A stretch of 64,000 nucleotides of DNA from contig JAHBXK010000003.1 in the NCBI GenBank assembly GCA_019636535.1, positions 62,001 through 126,000 of the forward strand. The letters are read 5' to 3'. The position numbers and the translations under genes were made by a program. Within the stretch, counting starts at the first letter, position 1. Every line of letters begins with the position of its first letter. Of the stretch, positions 36,132 to 44,972 are shown piece by piece. The notes under the pieces are model-generated. The model ran no database searches. It was given only the letters and a program-made list of their open reading frames with translations, and had not been told where the DNA came from. The stretch comes from Phycisphaeraceae bacterium. Lineage in GTDB: Bacteria > Planctomycetota > Phycisphaerae > Phycisphaerales > UBA1924.

Positions 36132-38948
36132 ATGCCCAATGAGCGACTCCTTAAACTGGGCACCCGCAGGTGCCGGTCGAACCACTGTTTTACCACCGCC
36201 TCGTGGCTCATCGCAGTCTGCGGCGGTGCTTCGTTCGCGGCCCTCGGCTCGTCCGCCCGCGCCGACGATAACCCCGCCTTCCTGCAATGGTTCGAGACGA
36301 CTTGGAGGACGATTGAGTACCGGATGCCCGACTTCTTCATGGCGGGGTATGACTCGACTTGGCTGCCCCCCTGCTGGAAGGCCGCCGACCCGACCAGCGC
36401 CGGCTTTGACGTACTCGATCGATTCGATCTCGGCTCGCCCGAATCGCCAACAGCCTACGGCACTGAAGACTCGATGCGGGCGATGATCGCTGAGTTCCAT
36501 CGCGCTGGCGGGTTGGTCTACGTCGACCTGATCATGAATCACAACTCGGGGCGGAATGGTTCCACCCAATTCCACAACGAGGGTGGGTACCCCGGCTTCG
36601 CGATGCGTATCGGCTCGGACTTCTGGGGCGACTTTCACGACGGCTCAACACAGTCGACCAATCCCAACGACCCGAACTACAACCTCTGGGAAGGCGACCT
36701 GGTCGGGCTGATCGACATCGCGCACGGGAAGAACTATCGCTACATCCGGCAGCCGATCGCGGATGGCAACCCCGACAACATCCCCGCCGGGACGATCCGC
36801 AACCGCCCGAGCCTGAACAACCGGCGGTTCTACCCGGATCTGCAACTCACGCCGCGAACCGTGACGAACACGGCGCTGCCGCCGGGCGATCCCCTGAGGA
36901 TCGTCGATCTGTACCCGTGGAACCTCGCCAACCCGATGGCAGGTGATCCGGTCATGGAGAATCAAAATGACTACCTCATCCGATCAACGCGCTGGATGAT
37001 GGACGTCATGAAGATCGACGGCTTCCGGCTCGACGCAGCCAAGCACATCCCGCAGTGGTTCTGGAACAACATCTGGGACACGAGCGTGCACATGGGCCGC
37101 ATCACGGCCGAAGGACGCGTGAAGGGACAAGAGATCCGCGTCACGCCCTTCAGCTTCGGCGAAATCGTCGACGGCAACGCCTTTACCCAGTCCTACACCC
37201 GCAAGGATGCATTCGCGAACCGCGATGCGCTCGATCTGAACGGGGCCGGTCAACTCCGCAACTTGCTGAACGCGCAAGGGCTCGGCTCGTGGGACAACGT
37301 GCTGAGCGCGCACCTCGACACCATCGACGGTGGTGGCGACACGCTCAATCACTCCGGCAACAACGGGAGCCTCGGCGTCAATCACGTCTACAGCCACGAC
37401 AACGGCTCGACGGGCGACGGCGGATCACGCCCCCCACTGCCCGGACCTGACCGCTACGCGCTGCCTCAGCACGCGTACCTGCTCTTCCGTCCCGGCCCGA
37501 GCATCATCTACCACCACTCGCGAGAGTTCCACGACCTTTACCAGTTCCGAGGCTTCTGGCCGCGAGAGGGCAACCCGACAGCGCTCGGCCTGTTCAACGA
37601 CGATCTGACGAAACTCGTGCGTCTTTCCAACGGCTACGCGCGGGGCGACCTGTTCATCATCAACTTCACCGACCCGCAGAACCAGTCGCGGGCCGATGTG
37701 CTGATTTTCGAGCGTCGCAAGAACAGTCTCGGCACCTCCGGCGCGAACGTTCTGGTCGGTGTCAATGACAGTTACTCGAACGGCGTTCAGGTTCGGAACG
37801 TCCAGACTTCGTTCCCGCCGGGCACTCGCCTGCACGAACTGACAGGCAACGCCGCCGATCCGCTGATCGATCCGAACAACGACATTCCCGAATTGCTGGT
37901 CGTGGACGCGAATCGGCGGGTCACGATCGCGGTGCCGAACAACCGCAACGCGTCGGGCGTTGCGCACCACAAGGGCTACGTCATTTACGGTCCCGCAGCG
38001 CCGACGGGTGAGATCGCCATTCCCGAAGCCACCGGAACGCTCCCCGCCGACAGCGCATCGGTTCCGAGTTACCGGCGTCGACTGACGCCGATCAGCGTCA
38101 TCACGACCCCGTCGTTCACGCTCCGACTCACGACGTCCAAGACGGACCCTCTCGATCCCGATTGGGATGACTTCGCGGCGTTCCGGTTCAACGAAGGATT
38201 CGTCGATCTGAACGGGAATGGCAACCACGACTTTGCCGCTTCAGACCCGTACCTCGCGGGCTTCGAGCAGTTCCTGACCACGAGTCAGCCGCTGTTCACG
38301 AATCCCGCGTTGAACAACGGGCTGTATGAACAAATCATCGACACCAGCCCGCTTCCCGAGGGGTACAACTACATCCTCGTCAAGGCGTTCCGGCGCCGAC
38401 CGGCCGGCACCGACCCGATCTACGCCGACATCCGCAAGGTCGTCTACATCGATCGTGCACCACCCCCGGTGGAACTCATCGACGCGACCGCGCCGATCTC
38501 GACGCCGATCGTCACGCTTCGTGTGCGGGCGCTCGACCGCACCACCAACAGCGTGCACATCTTGATCAATCCGCCGATGGGTTCCGATCCGCTGACACTC
38601 GTAAACTCAACGAACATCGCGGGTCAGCACGACCGCTCGGAGTGGCGACGCACCGTCAGCGGCCTGACATCTGGTGCGAACCGGGTGGTTGTTGTCGCGT
38701 TCGAAGCAACCGGCACGAGCAACGTGATCGAGTACAACGTGAACGTGACGATCGGCTCCGGCGACATCAACCGCGACGGCGTTGTGAACATCGAGGATCT
38801 CTACGCCGGATACGCTGCGCTCGGCGGGCCGTACGACCCCGTGGCGGACCTGAACTCGGACGGCGTGTTCAACATCACCGACCTAAGACTGCTCGAGAAC
38901 GCCCTGAGGCCGATGGAGTTGGACCGCATGGCTAAGCCCCAGCGGTGA
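36132..38948 (+). CDS. Secreted GH13 alpha-amylase-family protein with dockerin-like repeats
   Basis: 938 residues with a signal peptide ending near SSARA. The four GH13 regions are visible: VDLIMNHNSG (I), GFRLDAAKH with the nucleophile Asp (II), FSFGEIVDG with the acid Glu (III) and YSHDNGS (IV). It should act on alpha-glucans outside the cytoplasm; the exact activity is unknown. A beta-rich region follows. The last 65 residues carry two dockerin-type calcium loops, GDINRDGVVNIEDL and ADLNSDGVFNITDL, common at the ends of planctomycete exported proteins. ATG 36132 has GGAGG upstream. Confidence 0.88.
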   Translation: MPNERLLKLGTRRCRSNHCFTTASWLIAVCGGASFAALGSSARADDNPAFLQWFETTWRTIEYRMPDFFMAGYDSTWLPPCWKAADPTSAGFDVLDRFDLGSPESPTAYGTEDSMRAMIAEFHRAGGLVYVDLIMNHNSGRNGSTQFHNEGGYPGFAMRIGSDFWGDFHDGSTQSTNPNDPNYNLWEGDLVGLIDIAHGKNYRYIRQPIADGNPDNIPAGTIRNRPSLNNRRFYPDLQLTPRTVTNTALPPGDPLRIVDLYPWNLANPMAGDPVMENQNDYLIRSTRWMMDVMKIDGFRLDAAKHIPQWFWNNIWDTSVHMGRITAEGRVKGQEIRVTPFSFGEIVDGNAFTQSYTRKDAFANRDALDLNGAGQLRNLLNAQGLGSWDNVLSAHLDTIDGGGDTLNHSGNNGSLGVNHVYSHDNGSTGDGGSRPPLPGPDRYALPQHAYLLFRPGPSIIYHHSREFHDLYQFRGFWPREGNPTALGLFNDDLTKLVRLSNGYARGDLFIINFTDPQNQSRADVLIFERRKNSLGTSGANVLVGVNDSYSNGVQVRNVQTSFPPGTRLHELTGNAADPLIDPNNDIPELLVVDANRRVTIAVPNNRNASGVAHHKGYVIYGPAAPTGEIAIPEATGTLPADSASVPSYRRRLTPISVITTPSFTLRLTTSKTDPLDPDWDDFAAFRFNEGFVDLNGNGNHDFAASDPYLAGFEQFLTTSQPLFTNPALNNGLYEQIIDTSPLPEGYNYILVKAFRRRPAGTDPIYADIRKVVYIDRAPPPVELIDATAPISTPIVTLRVRALDRTTNSVHILINPPMGSDPLTLVNSTNIAGQHDRSEWRRTVSGLTSGANRVVVVAFEATGTSNVIEYNVNVTIGSGDINRDGVVNIEDLYAGYAALGGPYDPVADLNSDGVFNITDLRLLENALRPMELDRMAKPQR

Positions 38949-38998
38949 GCGAAGTCAACGTCACGCGTGTTGGCTCCGTGCAAGTGTGCCGAAACTGA

Positions 38999-39031
38999 AA
39001 GCGGGTCCCGCCTCTTCGACGGGACCCGCTT
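38999..39031. terminator. Bidirectional terminator between the GH13 and PEP-CTERM-like genes
   Basis: A perfect 12-bp stem, AAGCGGGTCCCG with CGGGACCCGCTT (38999-39010 with 39020-39031), has a 9-base loop. T-rich bases follow on the plus strand (CGTTCATTC) and TTTC follows on the minus strand. It serves two convergent genes. Confidence 0.88.
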
Positions 39032-39088
39032 CGTTCATTCACACTCCCGACGGTCAAGCCGTGCTGGAAGTCAAGAGGGAGCAATCAC

Positions 39089-40000
39089 TCAGCGGCGACG
39101 ACGCAACCCGACGAGCCCGCCAAAGCCGAGCAGGGCCAGCGCTCCGGGAGCCGGGACAACGAAATACTGATTGCCGAAGAACTGATTGAAGTTGACGTTT
39201 CGGGGCTCGCCGAGATGGTCCGTCCAGGGCGGCAACGAGCCGAGCACCTGATTTGACAAGAAATCGCTTCCACCGCCGTTGATAAAGGCCGCGGCAAGGA
39301 ACGACTGCCCGGGACTCAGTCCGAGTGAGGCCAGGGGAATCGAAATCTCGATGCCCGTGAAGGCGGTCAGTGCGTTGGGGTCGGCCCCGATTCCGCCCCC
39401 AACACCCACGGTATTAGAGTTGTTGATCGCGGCCAGCAGGCCAAGAAAGTTGTTACCACCGGAGAGAAGGCCACCGTTCTGCCCGTTGTTGCCACCGAGG
39501 TAGTCGCCGAACCCACCGCCGCCGGACAACAGTTCAGCGCCATTCGCAAAGAACCCGTAGTTGCCGCCGCCGGTATCGCCGCCTGTCACTCTGATCCAGT
39601 AGTCCGGTTCGAATCCTGAGTCGAAGGTCAGGCCGTTGCCTGAACCGTCATCGCCCATGCGGTTCAAACCGCCGAAGTCCACGCCAGCATTGTCGCCGCG
39701 CAGTTTGTTCTGCCCGCCAGCCTTCGTATCAAAGAACAGATCAAACTTGTTGTAGTTCGACTCAAGATTGCCGGTGAACAGGAAGCGGAGGTTCGTTCCG
39801 TCGGTAAAGCAGAACGCCGCGTTCAGTTCTGAACCGTTGGCCCAGTTGATCTGACCAAGGTTCGAGTTGCCGAAACTCGTTCCGATGCCCTGCACGGCAA
39901 TCGGTGCGCCGTACGCCGGCTTCCAAGTGCCGTCGATCGACGCCTGCGCCATCCCCGCAAGGGCCAAGAGCCCCGCGCATGAAGCAACGAAACCTTTCAT
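39089..40000 (-). CDS. Exported protein with PEP-CTERM-like sorting tail
   Basis: 303 residues with a signal peptide ending AQAS. A Gly/Asn-rich beta domain includes LFFDTKAGGQNKLRGDNAG and repeats of GGGG and GGNN. At the end VPAPGALALLGFGGLVGLRRRR (shown in parts: VPAPG, a hydrophobic helix, RRRR) is a PEP-CTERM-type sorting signal in the PAPG variant common in Phycisphaerae. An exosortase would cut it and the protein would reach the surface. The second of two adjacent ATGs (40000) is seven bases from AAGGAG. Confidence 0.85.
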   Translation of the reverse strand: MKGFVASCAGLLALAGMAQASIDGTWKPAYGAPIAVQGIGTSFGNSNLGQINWANGSELNAAFCFTDGTNLRFLFTGNLESNYNKFDLFFDTKAGGQNKLRGDNAGVDFGGLNRMGDDGSGNGLTFDSGFEPDYWIRVTGGDTGGGNYGFFANGAELLSGGGGFGDYLGGNNGQNGGLLSGGNNFLGLLAAINNSNTVGVGGGIGADPNALTAFTGIEISIPLASLGLSPGQSFLAAAFINGGGSDFLSNQVLGSLPPWTDHLGEPRNVNFNQFFGNQYFVVPAPGALALLGFGGLVGLRRRR

Positions 40001-40089
40001 CATCTCTCTCCTTGCGGCCGACAGATGGGGCCGCGTGTTGTGGCAAGCGATTCGCAGGAGCAACACGCCCGACGAATCTTCGATAGCAG

Positions 40090-40117
40090 AGTATACCGAA
40101 GGAACGGAAGCTCGCAA
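40090..40117 (-). promoter_or_regulatory. Sigma70-type promoter of the PEP-CTERM-like gene
   Basis: On the minus strand TTGCGA (40112-40117) and TATACT (40090-40095) are 16 bases apart. The expected transcript start is near 40083. The roughly 80-base leader has a 7-bp stem, CGTGTTG with CAACACG (40032-40065), before the ribosome binding site. Confidence 0.6.
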
Positions 40118-40145
40118 GCCAAAATCGCCCGATACCGGGGAGTGG

Positions 40146-42242
40146 TCAGTTCGAACGAATCGAGGCGGTCCCTCCCTCCTCAGCGCCAGCCAGACGATTC
40201 TTCGGCTCGCGATCCGATTCGACTCCGAGGTAGGTTAGAGATCGTTCCAAGAACCGTCTTGCCACCGGCCCAGCCGTCATGGCCCCATAATAACGGTTCT
40301 CTCGAACGATTTGAGGCCCTGGATCGTCGATGATGGCGAGCACGACCACCCGAGGGTTCTCGAGCGGTGCGCCGCAGATGAACGACGACATGTACTGCCC
40401 TGGGAAGTACCCTTGATGGCCACGCGGCAGTTTCTTGCCCGTTGGGGGCTTGCCCAGCGGCACTTTCGCCGTGCCGGACTTGCCGAAGGCGTCGTAGCGA
40501 TACGACCCAGCCTCGGCCCGAAGGACACGCTGTTCCAGATTTCGCACCACGCCACCCAGCGATCGACGCGTCAACGCGGCGACTTCCGGAGCCGTTGCTC
40601 GGCGCGTCGGATTTGAAGCGGAAACCGGTTCGTCATACTGCCGGGCGATGATCGAGAGTTCCGGCAGCAGTCCGGCCTCATCGCCCGAGCGTGCCAGTGC
40701 GCTGAATGCACGAGCCATCTGCAACGGAGTGGCCGCAATCTCGTAGCCGAAGGCGACCGATGTCTGGGTGTACTTTGTCCAGCCCCTGAGCGAAGTCACC
40801 AGCCCGGGCGACTCTCCGGCGAACCCGATTCGCGTTGGGGTGCCGAAGCCAAACCGCCGGACGGCGTCGTGCATCTGTTGATGCGACATGCGGTCGGTGC
40901 CCTTCACCATGCCGATGTTCGATGAGTTGACCAGCACCTCGGTCCAGGTCTGGAAGTCTTTGCGGGCAACGTCGTTGACTGCACGGCCGTAGGGGGTTCG
41001 CCAGCGCCCACCCTCGGTGTTGAACTTCTCATCCGGTCGGGCCAGCCCGAGTTCGGTCACGGCGGCCCACATAAACGGCTTGAATGTCGAACCGGGCTCG
41101 TAAACGTCCTCCACGATCCGATTGCGTGCGAGTGCGAGTTCGCGCTGTCGGGCAGGATCGCTTTTGATGACCCGGTACCGACCCTCAGCGCCCGGCGTCC
41201 CGGGCGGGCGATCCCAATTGATGTCCTTCAATCCGGGAAGGTCTCGGACGATATCGACCATCGCGAGAATCTCGCCGGTTTGAGGATCCACGGCGATCAG
41301 ACGCCCCCCCGCAGCGTCCGATTCCTCGATTCCCCGCATCAGTTCCTCTTTCGCGATGCGCTGGATTTCCAGATCGACCGAGAGCCGCACGTCCATGCCG
41401 CGCTCGGGAGATCGGAAACTGCCCTCTTCGACCCACAGGGGCCGTCGCGCCGCATCGCGAACGTAGTGCATCGCCCCATCGGTGCCGCGAAGCGCGCGAT
41501 CAACAGCGCTCTCGACACCGAGCAACCCGTCGTGATCCACCCCGACCTTTCCGATCATCCCGGCGAGCAGATCCTCCGCCGGGACTTCTCTGACGGAGCG
41601 CGTTTCGAAGTACACACCCGGAATGCGCAGATTCTCGACCGCGGTCACACGCGAGTCATCGAGCACGCCGCCGATTGATACATACCTGTGAGGACGTCCG
41701 GGCGAGTCGTTCCCGGGGTCCGAATCCTTGAGCAACTGTTCGCGGCGCAAATTGTCGGCGATCCGTGGTACAACGCGTTGGGCGACTTGGTCCATCGGCA
41801 GTCCCATCGCATCCGCGAGAGCGGCCAAGTGCTGATCGGGAGGAACGGGGAATCGGGTCGGGTCGATGAACACTCGCTTGCCAAAGCGTGTGGAAGCGAG
41901 CAGACGGCCACGGCGGTCTCGCAGATCACCGCGAACACCGGGCTCGCTGTGCCGGGTTGTACGAGTGTCCATGAAGCGAGCCAGACCGTCCGACGGCCTG
42001 GTCTGCAGTTGAACCACTCGGCCTACCACGATCACGAGGCATGCGATGACCACGATCACCGACCATCTGGCCACCCGGTCGATCGAAGTGATCCCCCGCC
42101 GCGTTGTTCCGGGCTCTGCCACGGCAACCCCTGTCGAACCTGCATGGCTTGGGTCTTCGACGAGCGCATTCGAGCTTGCCCCCACTTCTGGGGATTGATC
42201 ATTCGCTGAGTCGACCCGTACGGGTGGCTGCAGAGGGCTCAT
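40146..42242 (-). CDS. ftsI: Division-type class B penicillin-binding protein (FtsI/PBP3)
   Basis: About 698 residues. A cytoplasmic tail precedes a transmembrane helix (VARWSVIVVIACLVIVVG), an N-terminal dimerisation part (GDLRDRRGRLLAS) and a transpeptidase domain. The domain has the active-site motifs STFK (EPGSTFKPFMW), SSN (NSSNIGM) and KSGT (GKSGTAKVP). It cross-links septal peptidoglycan. It is last in a minus-strand row after rsmH, a LysM gene, an FtsL-like gene and sppA. ATG 42242 is taken; a GGAGGAGG lies 18 bases away and directly abuts a TTG at 42260, so the true start is uncertain. Confidence 0.92.
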   Translation of the reverse strand: MSPLQPPVRVDSANDQSPEVGASSNALVEDPSHAGSTGVAVAEPGTTRRGITSIDRVARWSVIVVIACLVIVVGRVVQLQTRPSDGLARFMDTRTTRHSEPGVRGDLRDRRGRLLASTRFGKRVFIDPTRFPVPPDQHLAALADAMGLPMDQVAQRVVPRIADNLRREQLLKDSDPGNDSPGRPHRYVSIGGVLDDSRVTAVENLRIPGVYFETRSVREVPAEDLLAGMIGKVGVDHDGLLGVESAVDRALRGTDGAMHYVRDAARRPLWVEEGSFRSPERGMDVRLSVDLEIQRIAKEELMRGIEESDAAGGRLIAVDPQTGEILAMVDIVRDLPGLKDINWDRPPGTPGAEGRYRVIKSDPARQRELALARNRIVEDVYEPGSTFKPFMWAAVTELGLARPDEKFNTEGGRWRTPYGRAVNDVARKDFQTWTEVLVNSSNIGMVKGTDRMSHQQMHDAVRRFGFGTPTRIGFAGESPGLVTSLRGWTKYTQTSVAFGYEIAATPLQMARAFSALARSGDEAGLLPELSIIARQYDEPVSASNPTRRATAPEVAALTRRSLGGVVRNLEQRVLRAEAGSYRYDAFGKSGTAKVPLGKPPTGKKLPRGHQGYFPGQYMSSFICGAPLENPRVVVLAIIDDPGPQIVRENRYYGAMTAGPVARRFLERSLTYLGVESDREPKNRLAGAEEGGTASIRSN

Positions 42243-42367
42243 GGTGGCTAGATCGGCCAACCTCCTCCGCGCGGACCAATGCCTCTGCGTTGCCCCGTTT
42301 CACCGACACCGGGCCGCCGGTCATTGCGAGTCGAGGTCGTTTCAGGCACTTGGTCGCACCTGGACTG

Positions 42368-43528
42368 CTACTCGCCCGGATCGATCGTCCAGAGGTAGTA
42401 GGCTCCACTCCCGACTTGCAGCCCGGCCAATGTGCCATCTCCAAGCCTGATCTGTACGAGGTTCACTTCAGTCTGGCCGGCTGAAGTTGCCTCTGTCGGC
42501 TGCATGCCGGCGTGGGCGTAGAGGCTGCGGGGACCGTTGAGATCGTTCGAGTCGTAGTACTTGACCAAGCGGGTGCGATCCGGCGAGAGGCCGGCGAGCA
42601 GGGCGGCGTGGGTGAAGGCCTCGCGCACGCCCCCCGTGGCATCGACCAAGCCGTACCTCGCCGCTCGATCACCGGTGATGATCCGGCCGTCGGTGAGATC
42701 GTCGATCGAGGCATTTAAGGACTCGAGGGCGGATCTCGCCGAGTCCGGCTCGATCATCACAGGTCGTACTCCGCTGGCGGACGGATGGGCCGCGTGAGCG
42801 GTGAGCACGGCTCGACGTCGCTCTTCAACGGTCGCACGGAACCGCGTGTAGAACTCGTCAACCATCTCCTGCAAGAGCGCATATTGCCCCTCTCGCATCG
42901 GTTCGAGCGGATTGGCCATGTCCTTGTTCTGGCCGCTCTTCAGAGCACGTGAGACAATCCCGATCCGCGCCAGGCCCTGTGACACGTTGATTGTGGGCAT
43001 GATGACACCGATGCTGCCGGTGATCGTGGTCGGCTGGGCATACACGGCATCCGCCGCGAGCGCAAGGTAGTAGCCCCCGCTCGCCGCGACGTCGCCCATC
43101 GATGCGACGACTGGCTTGCCGGATCGCTCCCGGAATCGCACAACCTCACGGTACATCGTTTCGGTCGCGGCCACACCGCCGCCGGGTGAGTTGATCCGAA
43201 GCACTACGGCACGAACACGCGGGTCGAACTCCGCTTTCTCAAGGCGGGCGACCAGTTCGTCGACGGGGTTGATCGCCGGCGACAGCAAGCCCCGCTGCGG
43301 AGCGTCGATGATGAGGCCACGCACGTCGATCAACACAACCTTCGGCGCATCGGCAGAGAGCGACGCGCGGCTTCCAGACGCCTCGGGCGGTATAACCGAC
43401 GACTCGGCGAGTTTGGAAGGCTGCGGATTGAGCGTGAGAGACACGACCGCTCGGCCACAGCCAGAACCACTCAGAACAAGCGACCCGACAAGCAGACAGA
43501 GTGCACGCAGCGTAGGTGACATTCGCAT
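42368..43528 (-). CDS. sppA: Signal peptide peptidase SppA, S49 family
   Basis: 386 residues. A hydrophobic N-terminus precedes the S49 domain. LRINSPGGGVAATETMY and MGDVAASGGYYLALAAD carry the oxyanion and nucleophile serine, and the likely lysine base is in LKSGQNKDMANP. SppA cuts leftover signal peptides in the membrane. It is the short, single-domain bacterial type. The first hydrophobic stretch ends SGSGCG, a poor lipobox, so an N-terminal anchor is likelier. It sits between an FtsL-like gene and ftsI, an unusual neighbour for division genes. Start 43528 or 43522. Confidence 0.9.
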   Translation of the reverse strand: MRMSPTLRALCLLVGSLVLSGSGCGRAVVSLTLNPQPSKLAESSVIPPEASGSRASLSADAPKVVLIDVRGLIIDAPQRGLLSPAINPVDELVARLEKAEFDPRVRAVVLRINSPGGGVAATETMYREVVRFRERSGKPVVASMGDVAASGGYYLALAADAVYAQPTTITGSIGVIMPTINVSQGLARIGIVSRALKSGQNKDMANPLEPMREGQYALLQEMVDEFYTRFRATVEERRRAVLTAHAAHPSASGVRPVMIEPDSARSALESLNASIDDLTDGRIITGDRAARYGLVDATGGVREAFTHAALLAGLSPDRTRLVKYYDSNDLNGPRSLYAHAGMQPTEATSAGQTEVNLVQIRLGDGTLAGLQVGSGAYYLWTIDPGE

Positions 43529-43574
43529 AAGGGCAGTGTACCGCCCGAATCGATGGGTCCGGCTGCCGCGTTCC

Positions 43575-43886
43575 TCAGTATCGTCCGGCCTCGACGACCG
43601 AGCCGTCGTGCACACTGACAATCGGCCAAAGATCGGCCACGTGATGTGCTCCGAGCGGCTCAATCGGCACGTCGCTCATGGCCCGAAGCCTCGCCTCTAC
43701 GACCGCGGGTTGCACGGCCCTAGCGATCTCGATCCGGAGTTGCCACAACTCGCGATCACGCTCACCGACACGACGCTGGACCGCACCCAGTTCGTGCGCT
43801 GCCTGGATCCGCAGTTGCCGCATCGTGAGCAGTGCTCCGCCGACGACTCCGATGCTGAGAATGAGAGCCACAAACTTCCAGAACAC
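43575..43886 (-). CDS. Small FtsL-like membrane/coiled-coil protein
   Basis: 103 residues: a transmembrane helix at residues 2-22, then a basic helix (LRIQAAHELGAVQRRVGERDRELWQL, in part) of coiled-coil type and a short tail. The position between rsmH and ftsI in transcription order, and the single helix plus coiled coil, match FtsL, the divisome protein with low sequence conservation. Identification rests on context and layout, not on a motif. The GTG start has GAGGAGG seven bases before it. Confidence 0.6.
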   Translation of the reverse strand: MFWKFVALILSIGVVGGALLTMRQLRIQAAHELGAVQRRVGERDRELWQLRIEIARAVQPAVVEARLRAMSDVPIEPLGAHHVADLWPIVSVHDGSVVEAGRY

Positions 43887-43919
43887 GCTGCGACCTCCTC
43901 GAGTTGACTCCGAGCGATG

Positions 43920-44921
43920 TCAGCGTACGGGAATGCGGATCACCGTCCCAACGGGGAGCGTGTCGGGATCATCGATCACGCTCTTGTTCGCCGCAACGAT
44001 CTCGGGCCAACGGCGTGCTGATCCGAGCGTCTTCTGAGCGATCACCGAAAGCACGTCGCCCTTCTGGATGGTGTACGTGCCGCCGGTGTTCGCGGCGACC
44101 GTTGCCGGACGCGCCGCGCCGGCGGGCGCGGAAGCACTCCCGACACTCGCTCGCGAAGAACCATCGCGAGCATCTGGCAGAACGGCGGATGGGAGGGTGA
44201 TCTTCATGCCCGCCTTGAGCCGCTCACCCTCCTCGCCGACCAGCGAGCGGTTCAGGTCACGGAGCGTGGTCCACTTGTTGCCATCTCCCAACTCGCGCCG
44301 GGCGATGGCGTACAGCGAATCTCCGTCCCTGATGGTGTACGTTCGCGACTGCGGACGAGCGGGCATGCTCGTTCCGGCGTTCGGCAGTCCGGCCCTGACA
44401 ACATCCGGACCCGGCGTTTGACCCGGGACGCTGCCGATAGGCACAGTCTCTGTTCGAGCTGCGACGCCGTTAAACTCGCTGCGCGATGATCCGTTCCCGG
44501 CCATGCTGATGACGTGCGGCGAACGGGCGTCTGACACTTGCTCGAAATAGCCCTCCAATCCCGGCGGCACGCCCTGACCGGAGCCCGCGAACGCTTCCCC
44601 CAGTCCCAATGGATCAGCGATCCGCTGCGAATCCGCAGCACGCAGCGGCCCGACGGTGGGCTCGGTCGATCTCGGCGTCGTTTCCGGGAGGGCAAAGGCG
44701 CGATCCCGGACCGAGTTGAAAGAGACCTGCTCGCCAAATCGCGAGTCGGAAGGCTGGTGCAGACTCAGCGTGTGACCGCCCGCCTCGCGCGGACCAAGAT
44801 TCACCAGATCTCCGCGAGGCTGAGACTTGCGTGCCGACGAAAAGTGGTCACTCAACAGCACACCGACGACCAGCACGAAGGCGAATCCGACGATAAGGGC
44901 CAATTTGTGTTCACGGGTCAC
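43920..44921 (-). CDS. Membrane-anchored protein with two LysM domains
   Basis: 333 residues. A signal-anchor helix (LALIVGFAFVLVVGVLLS) precedes about 170 residues of low-complexity linker and two LysM domains near 195-245 (YTIRDGDSLYAIARRELG, GERLKAGMKITLP) and 285-332 (YTIQKGDVLSVIAQKTLG, DTLPVGTVIRIP). LysM binds the glycan of peptidoglycan, so the protein should tie the membrane to the wall. No enzyme domain is seen. It lies between rsmH and the FtsL-like gene, which suggests a division or wall role. The GTG start has no clear Shine-Dalgarno sequence. Confidence 0.88.
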   Translation of the reverse strand: MTREHKLALIVGFAFVLVVGVLLSDHFSSARKSQPRGDLVNLGPREAGGHTLSLHQPSDSRFGEQVSFNSVRDRAFALPETTPRSTEPTVGPLRAADSQRIADPLGLGEAFAGSGQGVPPGLEGYFEQVSDARSPHVISMAGNGSSRSEFNGVAARTETVPIGSVPGQTPGPDVVRAGLPNAGTSMPARPQSRTYTIRDGDSLYAIARRELGDGNKWTTLRDLNRSLVGEEGERLKAGMKITLPSAVLPDARDGSSRASVGSASAPAGAARPATVAANTGGTYTIQKGDVLSVIAQKTLGSARRWPEIVAANKSVIDDPDTLPVGTVIRIPVR

Positions 44922-44972
44922 GGCGTGGGCGTCCTTGCTTGCGCTGTGCGATTTGACAGTCTACAACCTAGA

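Noticed and set aside
43575-43886. The small membrane protein as a random frame
   Set aside because: Kept as a gene: it has GAGGAGG at the right distance, a membrane helix plus coiled coil, and fits the gap in a same-strand row.
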